Shown: one piece after another, positions 34,194 through 42,603 of the stretch
Numbering within the stretch: the stretch's first letter is position 1
Layout of the letters: each line of letters begins with the position of its first letter
Assembly (NCBI GenBank): GCA_021773275.1
Contig: JAJFKJ010000030.1
Coordinates: forward strand, 79,580-143,579
DNA length: 64,000 bases
Direction of reading: 5' to 3'
Source: Gammaproteobacteria bacterium
GTDB lineage: Bacteria > Pseudomonadota > Gammaproteobacteria > JABCZS01
Program-made: the position numbers and the translations under genes
The notes under the pieces: generated by a model
What the model was told of the DNA's origin: nothing
Database searches by the model: none
What the model saw: only the letters and a program-made list of their open reading frames with translations

Positions 34194-35114
34194 ATGTCAC
34201 GAAAAATACCCAAGCTACCCAAAGCTGTTGCGGCCTACATTGCAAAGCCACCCTTTGGCCCTGGCGTGATTTCCCGCACCACCTTGACGTCAAATGCGCA
34301 GTCTTACCGTGAACAAATGGCCGACCCTAATTCTTTGGTCAGAAAATCATTTCTTGCCGCTGCCTTTACCTATTACGTATTAAGAGAACTCGAGGAGCTT
34401 GTAATAGCACGCGAAATAGCAGGTCAGCAACAGGAGGCCCAGGAGTGGTCGGTGCTGTTGCGATTACTGATTTCTAAAATGCCTGACTCCATGCCCGCTA
34501 ATGCTGGTATCGACCCAACAGATGATACGCACGACTATGATCCTAGCAAAGAGGATGATGCAGGTACAGAGAGTGATGATGATGCTTTTGTTGAAAAACA
34601 AAAACTTCTACCTGAATACATTGAACTGGTTTCTGCACTTGATGAGCAAGACGAGGAATATTTAAAAGAACTGGGTCTTAACAGTAAGCCGGATGAAAAC
34701 ATCAATGCATTACTCAACCACGAGAAATCAGTAGAAGATGTTTTTATAAATCAGCCTGATAAGCTACTAGCGTTTAAGCAATTGTCTGAAAGAGTCATGA
34801 AACACTTAAATGAACACGAACCTGAATTTGCTATTGCAGCAAACTACTTAGCGCCGGCAGCATTAGCAGCAGTAGTGTACTCTGTAGAAAATATAATGGA
34901 TATCGCTGAGAGCACTATAGAAAAATTTGCACGGGCTTTGGAGAAAAAGGCTAAGCAGATCGCCAATATGGGTGATAAAGTGCAAGGATATTTTGAAAAT
35001 GCATTGAGTGTGGATGGCAGTGCAGTACAAGATTATTTTGAAAAAACATTAAGTAAAACACAAATCCATGCAGAGCCTGAGCAACTAAAGCGCACTTTAG
35101 GGCCATCGCCATGA
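34194..35114 (+). CDS. Unknown soluble protein, first of a three-gene group
   Basis: 306 residues; AGGAGG 5 bases before the ATG. A basic N-terminus is followed by a helical region, a strongly acidic linker (about residues 105-135, Asp/Glu runs) and a helical C-terminal half with two related stretches (GYFENALSVDGSAVQ, then DYFEKTLSK), a short internal repeat. No family recognised. The stop overlaps the next start by 4 bases, so the two are co-translated. Confidence 0.65.
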   Translation: MSRKIPKLPKAVAAYIAKPPFGPGVISRTTLTSNAQSYREQMADPNSLVRKSFLAAAFTYYVLRELEELVIAREIAGQQQEAQEWSVLLRLLISKMPDSMPANAGIDPTDDTHDYDPSKEDDAGTESDDDAFVEKQKLLPEYIELVSALDEQDEEYLKELGLNSKPDENINALLNHEKSVEDVFINQPDKLLAFKQLSERVMKHLNEHEPEFAIAANYLAPAALAAVVYSVENIMDIAESTIEKFARALEKKAKQIANMGDKVQGYFENALSVDGSAVQDYFEKTLSKTQIHAEPEQLKRTLGPSP

Positions 35115-35854
35115 CAACACCATCAGAGAAAAATTTAACAAAAGAGCAGCGTTATCGCCTCGCTGAATATGCAACGCATTTAAATGCTGAGCAACCCAAC
35201 GACCCAAGCAATGTTGCAGTAGTGCGTCTGATGCGTGCTTTTGTACTTGAAGCAAATGATAAAGATAATTCAAAAATACACGATGAAATTAAGCGTATGG
35301 GTGTCAGTATTAAAATGGAACGCCGTTTGCGAGCAGCGCTTTCAGTATCTGCAGACCCAGAAGCCGGCTTTGCCAATATGCAGGGTTATAGTGAATATTT
35401 TCAAAAATACATTGATGCAGCTGCTGCAGCACGCGGTGTATCGTTTACAGAAATGCAACCGGAGGTGGACCGCATGATTGCTGAAAATCTCACGACAGTA
35501 ATCTTTGATGAGCTTACGCAGCCGGATGCGGACACATTATCTTTGAACCAGCCAGAACAAGAGGCTGCAGAAGCGAAGGACTTAGGAGCTTTGCTTACGG
35601 CTAACCGCAAAAAAGATGATACCTATGCCATGGCTGATGGCTTTAGAAGACATGTTGCAGTAGAAATCTTGAAGCGATTCGTAGGGCGCGGGGGTGATGA
35701 GCTAGTTCAAAATTTTGGTAGAGAATTCCTTATTGGGAAAATTTCAGAGATGTTCCCTTCTTACACTGCTAGCTTGGATGCAGAGAAGCTTGAGGAACTT
35801 AAAGAGAGAGTTTTGGCGGAATTCACCTCTAGCATCAGTAGTGGGCCGAGATAA
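35111..35854 (+). CDS. Unknown soluble helical protein, second of the group
   Basis: 247 residues, ATG overlapping the previous stop. All-helical, rich in Ala, Glu, Asp and Gln, no membrane segment, no motif recognised. It shares the general character of the first protein but I see no clear homology between them. Coupled translation suggests a common complex. Confidence 0.65.
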   Translation: MTTPSEKNLTKEQRYRLAEYATHLNAEQPNDPSNVAVVRLMRAFVLEANDKDNSKIHDEIKRMGVSIKMERRLRAALSVSADPEAGFANMQGYSEYFQKYIDAAAAARGVSFTEMQPEVDRMIAENLTTVIFDELTQPDADTLSLNQPEQEAAEAKDLGALLTANRKKDDTYAMADGFRRHVAVEILKRFVGRGGDELVQNFGREFLIGKISEMFPSYTASLDAEKLEELKERVLAEFTSSISSGPR

Positions 35855-35900
35855 AACTTATAAAAAACAATAGCTTAAGGTTTCTGGCTGCGGCTAAAAT

Positions 35901-35910
35901 GTGTTATAAT
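35901..35910 (+). promoter_or_regulatory. Extended -10 promoter of the 35943 gene
   Basis: A perfect TATAAT (35905-35910) preceded by TG and one base lies about 33 bases before the start codon. Confidence 0.5.
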
Positions 35911-35942
35911 TACAGTGTAAGCAGACAATTCTGAGGTAAATG

Positions 35943-36479
35943 ATGGTAGCACCCTACGACCCAACAAAAGGCGAAGCCTATAACAGTGCATTAGCATGGG
36001 CGCTGATCCAGCAAGCCTGGAAGCAGGTGATTGGGCCTGAGAAACAAGCACAAGAAGTCGCGGCTATGCAACATGGTCAAGCGGGGTACGATAGTGCGTT
36101 GATGAATAACCTAGGCTTACAAACCCAATTTGCTGGACGTATTGGTGCCGGTGTGGTATTTCCCAAGGTGGCCGATGACATGGCTGCAACATCGATGAAA
36201 CGAAGTGGTGGTGGTTCTAATGCTGATGAATTTTCAGCAGAAGTAGAAGAAAAATCGCAACAGCTGGGTATACCCGCTTCTGATCTGAAGCAACAAGTAG
36301 AAGAAAAAGTAGAGCGCGCTTTGCGCGGCGAAGATGCTGATATGTTCGTACAGGCTGGCCAAGAGCAGGAAAGAGAAACCTTGATGGACAAAGTCAGGGA
36401 AATTGCCAAGGATGTCTTTGGCGCTAATCGTAGGAGTGCTGGTATGGCTCCTGGCCGCAGCCCAGGTGGCGCAGGCTAA
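35943..36479 (+). CDS. Unknown protein, third of the group
   Basis: 178 residues; GAGG is 6 bases before the ATG at 35943 (ATG at 35940 is too close). The N-terminal half has Ala/Gln-rich helices, the middle is Gly/Ser-rich, a charged coiled-coil stretch follows (EVEEKSQQLG, KQQVEEKVERAL) and the tail is Gly/Pro/Arg-rich. No family recognised. It has its own promoter but the same strand and style as the two preceding genes. Confidence 0.6.
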   Translation: MVAPYDPTKGEAYNSALAWALIQQAWKQVIGPEKQAQEVAAMQHGQAGYDSALMNNLGLQTQFAGRIGAGVVFPKVADDMAATSMKRSGGGSNADEFSAEVEEKSQQLGIPASDLKQQVEEKVERALRGEDADMFVQAGQEQERETLMDKVREIAKDVFGANRRSAGMAPGRSPGGAG

Positions 36480-36593
36480 AATCCTTAAAACTCCCGCAAA
36501 TTGTTAGATTTCCCCCTATCTGCTGCTATATTTAGGGTGCGGTAATACGAAGCAGTATTGTGAGTTTACTAAATAATTTAAAGGGAGCCTAAC

Positions 36594-36788
36594 ATGGACA
36601 AAGCTTTGATCGATAAAGTTGTATTAATTCTGATTATTATTGGTGGTTTAAACTGGGGTTTAATTGGTATCATCAACCTAAACCTTGTAGACTTAATTTT
36701 TGGTTTTGCACCAGTGCTTGCTAAAGTTATCTACATTGTTGTTGGTGTTGCATCTATCTATGCCATCAAAATGTTGATGAAGAAATAG
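36594..36788 (+). CDS. DUF378 family small membrane protein
   Basis: 64 residues; AAGGGAG upstream of the ATG. Two hydrophobic helices, the first with IIIGGLNWGLIGI, the second with VLAKVIYIVVGVASIYAI. The NWGL(I/V)G motif defines DUF378, an inner-membrane family of unknown function. Followed by a strong terminator. Confidence 0.88.
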   Translation: MDKALIDKVVLILIIIGGLNWGLIGIINLNLVDLIFGFAPVLAKVIYIVVGVASIYAIKMLMKK

Positions 36789-36806
36789 TTTAAAACTTAT
36801 TTCGAT

Positions 36807-36840
36807 AAAAAACCCTGTAATGTTTGTTACGGGGTTTTTT
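36807..36840. terminator. Bidirectional terminator between DUF378 gene and ychF
   Basis: A 12-bp stem (36809-36820 with 36827-36838, one G-U pair), 6-base loop and a T-run on plus and, because the stem begins with A residues, on minus as well. It serves both convergent genes. Confidence 0.85.
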
Positions 36841-36845
36841 ATGCT

Positions 36846-37937
36846 TTAAACATTAAACCTAAAATGGAAGATATCACCATCTTGGGTGACATAATCTTTG
36901 CCTTCTAAGCGCCAGCGCCCAGCTTCTTTTGCACCGGATTCGCCATTGTATTGTACAAAGTCGTTATAGCTAACAGCTTCGGCGCGGATAAAGCCCTTTT
37001 CAAAGTCTGTGTGAATTTCGCCTGCGGCTTGTGGTGCCGTAGCGCCAACATGCGTGGTCCAGGCGCGCACTTCTTTTTCACCAACAGTGAAGAAGGTTTG
37101 TAAATGCAGCAGGCGATACCCTGCGTGAATAACACGATCTAAGCCGGGCTCTTCTAGGCCAAGCTCATCAAGAAAAACTTGTTTGTCTTCATCAGGGAGT
37201 TCCGCAATTTCACTTTCGATAGCCGCACATACCGGTACAACTTCGGCGCCTTCGTTTTTGGCAAATTCTTGCACTTTGCTAAGAAATGGATTGTCTGTGA
37301 AGCCGTCTTCAGCAACATTCGCGATGTATAAAATAGGTTTTGCGGTAATTAAATTTAGCTGTGTAAAAAATATTTTTTCATCATCATTGATTTTAAAACT
37401 ACGAGCAGGTTTTTCTGCATCAAAATGTGTTTGTAAACGCTCAAGCATGGCAAGTTCTGTGCGCGCCGCTTTGTCGCCACTTTTTGCTGTTTTTTGTACG
37501 CGGCTGGTGCGTTTTGTGACCGATTCTAAATCAGCTAGTAATAGTTCAAGGTTGATAACCTCAATGTCATTGATCGGATCGATAGTGCCAGATACATGGG
37601 TGATATCATCGTCTTCGAAACACCGCACCACTTGAGCAATCGCATCAGTTTCACGAATATGTGCTAAAAATTTATTGCCTAAACCTTCACCTTCAGCAGC
37701 ACCTTTAACCAGGCCTGCGATATCAACAAACTGTATGGTGGTCGGGATCACTTTTTGTGGTTTGGCAATACCCGCTAAAGTATCGAGGCGTTTATCAGGT
37801 ACCGGTACCATCCCTGTATTGGGTTCAATGGTACAAAAAGGGTAGTTCGACGCTTCAATACCTGCCTGCGTTAATGCATTAAATAGCGTAGATTTGCCTA
37901 CATTTGGCAGGCCAACAATACCACATTTAAATCCCAT
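36846..37937 (-). CDS. ychF: Ribosome-associated ATPase YchF
   Basis: 363 residues, full family length; AGGAG before the ATG. P-loop GLPNVGKST at the N-terminus, switch DIAGLVKGA, and an altered base-recognition motif (NVAE) in place of NKxD, which gives this Obg-family protein preference for ATP. The C-terminal TGS-like domain ends in [10 protein letters not shown]. It binds ribosomes and affects stress responses. In Coxiella and many gammaproteobacteria it follows pth, as here apart from the inserted paralogues. Confidence 0.95.
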   Translation of the reverse strand: MGFKCGIVGLPNVGKSTLFNALTQAGIEASNYPFCTIEPNTGMVPVPDKRLDTLAGIAKPQKVIPTTIQFVDIAGLVKGAAEGEGLGNKFLAHIRETDAIAQVVRCFEDDDITHVSGTIDPINDIEVINLELLLADLESVTKRTSRVQKTAKSGDKAARTELAMLERLQTHFDAEKPARSFKINDDEKIFFTQLNLITAKPILYIANVAEDGFTDNPFLSKVQEFAKNEGAEVVPVCAAIESEIAELPDEDKQVFLDELGLEEPGLDRVIHAGYRLLHLQTFFTVGEKEVRAWTTHVGATAPQAAGEIHTDFEKGFIRAEAVSYNDFVQYNGESGAKEAGRWRLEGKDYVTQDGDIFHFRFNV

Positions 37938-38110
37938 AGCAATCTCCTAATTCATTAGGTATGTATTATACAACAAAATGCGCTTTACTTATTACTTTAA
38001 AGGTGTAAAATTCCCCACAACTTAAACAGGAGTTACAAATGGACGAACCGTCGAGTAGACAATCTATCAATCCCTTGGAGCGCTTTACCGCTTAATCTCT
38101 TGTTTTATAG

Positions 38111-38139
38111 AGCCTCCATAATATAAATAATAGGAGGCT
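38111..38139 (+). promoter_or_regulatory. Hairpin covering a ribosome binding site
   Basis: AGCCTCC (38111-38117) pairs with GGAGGCT (38133-38139), which contains the AGGAGG of the next small frame; the 15-base loop is purely A/T. Such a stem would block translation until opened. Confidence 0.45.
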
Positions 38140-38142
38140 GTT

Positions 38143-38247
38143 ATGCACACCATACGCCTTAATTACGAGCATTTATTGCTAATACAAACTCTGAAAATAA
38201 TCGATGAACCTCCTAGTAGGTTCGCAGTTTGCGCCATGCTGCGTTAA
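38143..38247 (+). CDS. Possible 34-residue peptide, unknown
   Basis: ATG with an ideal AGGAGG 6 bases upstream, encoding a basic, leucine-rich peptide (MHTIRLNYEHLLLIQTLKII...) that runs into the palindromic repeat at 38223. It may be the start of a gene disrupted by that repeat, or a leader peptide. The rest of the gap 37938-38393 has no gene; a shorter frame at about 38040-38096 is probably chance. Confidence 0.3.
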   Translation: MHTIRLNYEHLLLIQTLKIIDEPPSRFAVCAMLR

Positions 38248-38331
38248 AAGCTGGTCTCGAGAATGCTCATTTACGTGAGTAAACTACGCTTCTCTCGCCA
38301 GATTTTGCCTTGCCTCGCACAAACTGCGCAA
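38223..38331. repeat. Imperfect palindromic repeat element
   Basis: About 109 bases whose ends (CGCAGTTTGCGC on the left, the complement of GCGCAGTTTGTGCG on the right) and centre (TTTACGTGAGTAAA) form an imperfect inverted repeat. This resembles a miniature inverted-repeat element. No other copy was seen in the window. Confidence 0.5.
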
Positions 38332-38393
38332 AAATCTGAAATTACTTTAACGTTTATTTTATTCAACAACGAAAGTTGTTGCGGAGGTGTATT

Positions 38394-39005
38394 ATGTTGT
38401 TTTTTAAACCTGAAATTAAAGCGAACCCAGGTATGGTTGAAGCAGAGTGGGCAAAGGATCTTATGTGCCAGGTGCAGAAGTATGAACAAGAAAGAAATAA
38501 TGATCTCTTTAACTTTTCTAAGCGAGGGAAAGGTCAGCTGATCGATGAGCTTGTGCAGGCTTTACGTAACAAGAGTGGACAAGATCTAGTAGATTCGTTA
38601 TTTACGTTGATAGAAAGGGATATTTACCTGGATGTGTATGGTTGCTTCCCTGAAAATGGTGCTCCGCACAAAAGTCGGAGTGCCATGATTGATTGGAATT
38701 GGAGTATGCCACCAGGAAGTAATTTTCGTAGAATGGTTTTCCGGCTATTGGATAAGCTTTACCAGGATTATGATGACTTTAATAGTGAAGTGATGCAAGG
38801 ATTAAAGAAGTTTGAGGCACACATGGATCAGGAATATCCTGATCGCAGGCAACCTTATAGACATTCTGGCACAGAGCATTTTGTGATGAACAGGTTGAGC
38901 GACCATGTGCTTTATTTTGGAAACTATGGTACCGAGTGCTGTTTTTCTTGCCTACGCTCCAGCAAAGCTGGTCAGAGTGTAAAAATGTCGGTATTTTGTT
39001 CTTAA
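38394..39005 (+). CDS. Unknown protein, tandem paralogue A
   Basis: 203 residues from the ATG at 38394, 7 bases after GGAGG; a perfect 7-bp CAACAAC/GTTGTTG stem with a GAAA loop (38364-38381) sits just before the ribosome site. It begins MLFFKPEIKANP and shares that start, length and scattered residues with the gene at 39327, for example EKVQSYEQRRND versus CQVQKYEQERNN. Soluble and charged; no family recognised. The last part has four Cys. The duplication involved the adjacent end of pth. Confidence 0.65.
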   Translation: MLFFKPEIKANPGMVEAEWAKDLMCQVQKYEQERNNDLFNFSKRGKGQLIDELVQALRNKSGQDLVDSLFTLIERDIYLDVYGCFPENGAPHKSRSAMIDWNWSMPPGSNFRRMVFRLLDKLYQDYDDFNSEVMQGLKKFEAHMDQEYPDRRQPYRHSGTEHFVMNRLSDHVLYFGNYGTECCFSCLRSSKAGQSVKMSVFCS

Positions 39006-39046
39006 CTATGCAATGCTTTCATTGCAGCCTGTATGTCGTCGCTCAT
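39002..39046. repeat. Copy of the 3' end of pth (left copy)
   Basis: 45 bases match 39905-39949, the end of pth, with one difference. It abuts the stop of paralogue A exactly as the true pth end abuts paralogue B. The remaining gap 39047-39326 holds an imperfect stem (39076-39091 with 39118-39133) and no gene. Confidence 0.9.
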
Positions 39047-39326
39047 ACTACAAATTTTTATGACCCCACCCCTCTCTAACGTTCAGGGCTCTGAGGGCAG
39101 GTTTAATCCTGATATCTGAGCCCAGAGCGTTAGCCGATGGGTACGATGCAAGATAGTTTCACTGCAACCGCTTACTGGCGTGCGCGGCTCCCGTATCAGT
39201 TCAGTGCAAGTATCAGAAATTATGCAACAAAGGCATTAATAATAGGGATATTATACAGCAAAAACAGCTTGATTTATAAGAAAAAGGTGGTAAGATGACT
39301 AATACCATTTATTAAAGAGGTGTAGT

Positions 39327-39908
39327 ATGTTGTTTTTTAAACCGGCGATTAAAGCTAATCCAGATGCAGTTAATGAATTTTGGAAAAAATCTCTTTTGGA
39401 AAAAGTGCAAAGCTATGAACAAAGAAGAAATGATGCTTGGCTTACATTGCCAAAAGCCAGAAAAAATTTGCGTATTAATAGTCTTGTTCAATTGGTGATA
39501 TCAAGCGAGCAGCCTGCAGATATAGTGCTATCGCTATTTGAGCTAATGATGCAGGATATTCAACAGGAATTAGGCTCTGATGGTTGGGGTAGCGCTACTA
39601 TAGCAGGTGGCAATATCCGTAAGCTGATCGGTGAAATACTCGTTGAACTGCACAATAATTGCGGATCTGATTGCACCGAGGTAGTACAAAGCGCTTATGA
39701 GCAGTTTAAAACAGATTTTGCGGCAGTATATCCAGATTCCGATTGTAAAGCGCGCAGTACAGGTGGTAGACATGCTCACATGGTTTACACACATGCATAT
39801 ATTGCAAGATCGGCGCATCGCATAGCACTAGCAGATTTGCATAATACGATATATTCACGGGATGTTGAAGCTGTAGGGCCGGAAACGAGTAATAGACTTG
39901 TAAATTAA
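39327..39908 (+). CDS. Unknown protein, tandem paralogue B
   Basis: 193 residues; GAGGTG 5 bases before the ATG, in the same leader context as paralogue A. It starts MLFFKPAIKANP and diverges after about residue 40. Helical, soluble, no recognised motif; the C-terminal third has several His and Asn. It overlaps the convergent pth gene by 4 bases. Confidence 0.65.
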   Translation: MLFFKPAIKANPDAVNEFWKKSLLEKVQSYEQRRNDAWLTLPKARKNLRINSLVQLVISSEQPADIVLSLFELMMQDIQQELGSDGWGSATIAGGNIRKLIGEILVELHNNCGSDCTEVVQSAYEQFKTDFAAVYPDSDCKARSTGGRHAHMVYTHAYIARSAHRIALADLHNTIYSRDVEAVGPETSNRLVN

Positions 39909-40474
39909 CTATGCAATGCTTTCATTGCAGCCTGTATGTCGTCGTTCATGACAGTGGGCATGACTTGTAATGCGGCAATGATTGCATCATCAATTTGTTT
40001 CTTTTCATCTGATTTTGGTTTTTTCAATACATAATCGACAACATCATCTTTGTTGCCCGGGTGGCCAACGCCGATACGCAAACGATGAAAGTTCGGTGTA
40101 CCTAAGGCTTGAATGATATGCCGCAAACCATTGTGGCCACCATGGCCGCCGCCCAGTTTTAATTTAACGGTACCGGGGGGCAAGTCAATTTCATCGTGTG
40201 CTACTAAAATATTTTCAGGCGTGATTTTATAAAATTTTGCAACGGCAGCAACGGCTTTGCCAGAATCATTCATGTACGTGGTCGGCACCATGATGCGTAC
40301 GGGTTGATCATGTAGAGAAGTTTGCGCAATATTGGCAAAAAATTTGCTTTCAAGTGAAAGATTGTCGGGCGTGTCACGCAGGAGTTGCTCGATAAACCAT
40401 TCGCCGGCATTGTGACGCGTGGGATAGTATTTATCCCCCGGATTAGCAAGGCCGACAATCAGTTGTATGGGCAT
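39905..40474 (-). CDS. pth: Peptidyl-tRNA hydrolase
   Basis: 189 residues, usual family length. GLANPGDKYYPTRHNAG carries the catalytic His and substrate Asn. TYMNDSGKAV, DEIDLPPG and GGHGGHNGLR are standard Pth motifs. It frees tRNA from peptidyl-tRNAs that drop off ribosomes. It lies downstream of rplY, the common gammaproteobacterial order. A 45-base copy of its 3' end lies at 39002-39046. Confidence 0.96.
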   Translation of the reverse strand: MPIQLIVGLANPGDKYYPTRHNAGEWFIEQLLRDTPDNLSLESKFFANIAQTSLHDQPVRIMVPTTYMNDSGKAVAAVAKFYKITPENILVAHDEIDLPPGTVKLKLGGGHGGHNGLRHIIQALGTPNFHRLRIGVGHPGNKDDVVDYVLKKPKSDEKKQIDDAIIAALQVMPTVMNDDIQAAMKALHS

Positions 40475-40492
40475 ACGATAGTCCTATGATTC

Positions 40493-40640
40493 GCCCCCTT
40501 CTTTGAAGGGGGCAGGCACATGAGCCTAACAGGCGAATGTGACGGGGGTTTTTAGGCATGCAGAAAACCCCCGCGTAAGCTGCGCTTTCGCTGCCCCCTT
40601 TAAAAAAGGGGGCAAGCGCGGAATAATGATTATTCCGCGC
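40493..40640. repeat. Cluster of four perfect hairpins between rplY and pth
   Basis: Inverted repeats at 40493-40513, 40543-40573 (10-bp arms), 40593-40613 and 40616-40640 (12-bp arms, 1-base centre). The first and third share the CCCCCTT/AAGGGGG ends and could be the termini of a small repeat element. The fourth overlaps the last codons and stop of rplY and could terminate or stabilise its transcript. Confidence 0.75.
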
Positions 40641-41340
40641 TGTCTGGTTTATCTTCACCTTCCGCAGCAGCTTCGCCTTCGGCTGGCGCTTCACCACTTT
40701 CAGCAGCAGCGCTCGCAGCAGCTTCTGCTTCAGCAGCATCGGCTTCAAGATCTTCTTTGCTTTCTTTCACTTCGTGCACAGAAATTACAGCTGTATCGTG
40801 ATCGCCTTCTTGTTCAAGGGCAACAATCTTCACACCTTCAGGTAATTTGATTTCTGATAGGTGAACAACGCCGTCCATTTCAAGTTTAGATACATCAATA
40901 TCAATGTATTCGGGTAGATCTTTAGGCATACATACAATTTCAACACTTGTCATAGCGTGTATAATTTTACCGCCGGCTTTGACGCCTGGGCATGCTTCTT
41001 CGCCTAGGAAGTGCAAAGGCACATTCATAGTAAGCGCTTCGCCTGCTTTAACACGTAAAAAGTCTGCGTGTAAAAGACGTGGTTTAAACGGATGGCGATG
41101 CAAGTCTTTTAAAACCACATCTTCTTTTTTGCCATCAATCTTTAAGGCTAGAATATGTGAATAAAACGCCTCTTTTTTAAGGTGTGTCATCATTTCATTA
41201 TGATCTAATGTTACAGCTGCTGCTTCTTTACCCGCACCGTATACAATTGCAGGCACTTGACCAGCACGACGTAGGCGGCGGCTCGCTCCCCTTCCTACAT
41301 CAGCACGCGCTTGTGCCTGAATTTCAAATAGTTTACTCAT
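40630..41340 (-). CDS. rplY: 50S ribosomal protein L25, general stress (CTC) form
   Basis: 236 residues. The 5S rRNA-binding L25 domain is at the N-terminus (RRLRRAGQVPAIVYG), then a TL5/CTC C-terminal beta domain, then a low-complexity tail of Ala and Glu (about residues 195-236). It binds 5S rRNA in the large subunit. Long acidic tails are common in L25 proteins of this type. It is between prs and pth on the same strand. Confidence 0.95.
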   Translation of the reverse strand: MSKLFEIQAQARADVGRGASRRLRRAGQVPAIVYGAGKEAAAVTLDHNEMMTHLKKEAFYSHILALKIDGKKEDVVLKDLHRHPFKPRLLHADFLRVKAGEALTMNVPLHFLGEEACPGVKAGGKIIHAMTSVEIVCMPKDLPEYIDIDVSKLEMDGVVHLSEIKLPEGVKIVALEQEGDHDTAVISVHEVKESKEDLEADAAEAEAAASAAAESGEAPAEGEAAAEGEDKPDSAE

Positions 41341-41399
41341 TGTTTATTTCCTCAGTTTCATTAAAAGCAGAAAACTTCCGCGACCAGAAGTTTTCCTGT

Positions 41400-42356
41400 T
41401 TATTCCGGGAAGAGACTACTTAAAGACTCTGCACCGTAAATTCTGCGAATACTTTCAGCCAATAGCTCAACCAAGCTAATTTGGCGAATCTTGTTACAGC
41501 CACTGGCTGCATCGCTTAGCATAATAGTATCGGTAACTACTAGCTCATCCAATACAGATTGGCTGATGTTATCCACCGCAGGCCCTGATAACACTGGGTG
41601 TGTGCAATAAGCTATGACCTTTTTAGCGCCATTATCTTTCAGCGCTTGGGCCGCTTTGCACAGGGTACCAGCAGTATCCACCATATCGTCGACTATTATA
41701 CAGGATTTTCCACTAACATCACCAATAATGTTCATCACCTGACTCTCGTTCGCGCGTTGGCGACGTTTATCGATGATGGCAAGGTCTGCATCGTCGAGGC
41801 GTTTAGCGATGGCTCGGGCTCGCACAACACCACCAACATCAGGAGAGACTACAATTCGGTCTTCCTTGCCATTGGCATGCAGGTCGGCCAACAGGGCAGG
41901 TGAGGCATAAACGTTATCTACGGGCATCGAGAAAAAGCCCTGGATCTGGTCTGCATGTAAATCAACGGTGACTAAGCGGGAGACCCCTACAGAGGCCAGC
42001 ATATCAGCTACAACCTTAGCGGTGATAGGTACACGTGCTGAGCGTACCCGGCGATCTTGTCGCGCATAGCCAAAATAGGGCACCACAGCAGTGATGCTTT
42101 TGGCAGAGGCTCGGCGCAGGGCATCAGCCATGACGACCAGCTCCATTAAATGGTCATTAGCAGGTGAGCAAGTAGGTTGGACAATATAGACATTCTGGCC
42201 ACGCACATTTTCAAGAATTTCGACTTGAATCTCACCATCGCTGAAGCGGCCAACATTGGCCTTACCTAGGTGTACATCCAGATGCTTAGCAATAGCTTGT
42301 GCCAAAGGTGGGTTGGCATTGCCAGTAAAGATCATCATTTGTTTGTTTTGAGACAC
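41400..42356 (-). CDS. prs: Ribose-phosphate pyrophosphokinase
   Basis: 318 residues when started at the GTG at 42356, with AAGG 7 bases upstream; ATG codons at 42338 and 42335 are alternatives. A longer open frame runs back through the tRNA-Gln gene and is not real. MIFTGNANP start, [14 protein letters not shown] loop, [11 protein letters not shown] and the PRPP-binding [11 protein letters not shown] are all present. It makes PRPP for nucleotide, His and Trp synthesis. Confidence 0.96.
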   Translation of the reverse strand: MSQNKQMMIFTGNANPPLAQAIAKHLDVHLGKANVGRFSDGEIQVEILENVRGQNVYIVQPTCSPANDHLMELVVMADALRRASAKSITAVVPYFGYARQDRRVRSARVPITAKVVADMLASVGVSRLVTVDLHADQIQGFFSMPVDNVYASPALLADLHANGKEDRIVVSPDVGGVVRARAIAKRLDDADLAIIDKRRQRANESQVMNIIGDVSGKSCIIVDDMVDTAGTLCKAAQALKDNGAKKVIAYCTHPVLSGPAVDNISQSVLDELVVTDTIMLSDAASGCNKIRQISLVELLAESIRRIYGAESLSSLFPE

Positions 42357-42382
42357 GGTATTACCTTGTTGCTGCAGAAATT

Positions 42383-42457
42383 TGGCTGGGGCGCCAGGAT
42401 TCGAACCTGGGAATGCGGAGATCAAAACCCCGTGCCTTACCACTTGGCGACGCCCCA
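42383..42457 (-). tRNA. tRNA-Gln (anticodon UUG)
   Basis: 75 bases with encoded CCA. On minus it begins TGGGGCGTCGCCAAG, has anticodon TTG and ends in GCCCCAGCCA; it closely matches E. coli tRNA-Gln. It lies between ispE and prs, the common gammaproteobacterial place. gatCAB is also in this window. Confidence 0.95.
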
Positions 42458-42603
42458 AAATATTACTGTCAACTCTATCTGAGCTAGGCCCCTCGGGGCT
42501 GCTTTCTGCGCTCCGATGCTCGAGTACCCTTATGTACACTGTGCTTCGGTGCTCAAAACTCAACCCCGAGGGGCCTAGCTCAGCGAATTGACAGTAATAT
42601 TTC
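42458..42603. repeat. 146-base palindromic element between ispE and tRNA-Gln
   Basis: The whole gap is one imperfect palindrome. The outer ends (AATATTACTGTCAA and its complement) and the inner AGCTAGGCCCCTCGGGG block pair almost perfectly, and the apex is GTACCCTTATGTAC. Both strands stay open for translation over most of it. It begins right after the ispE stop. Confidence 0.85.
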
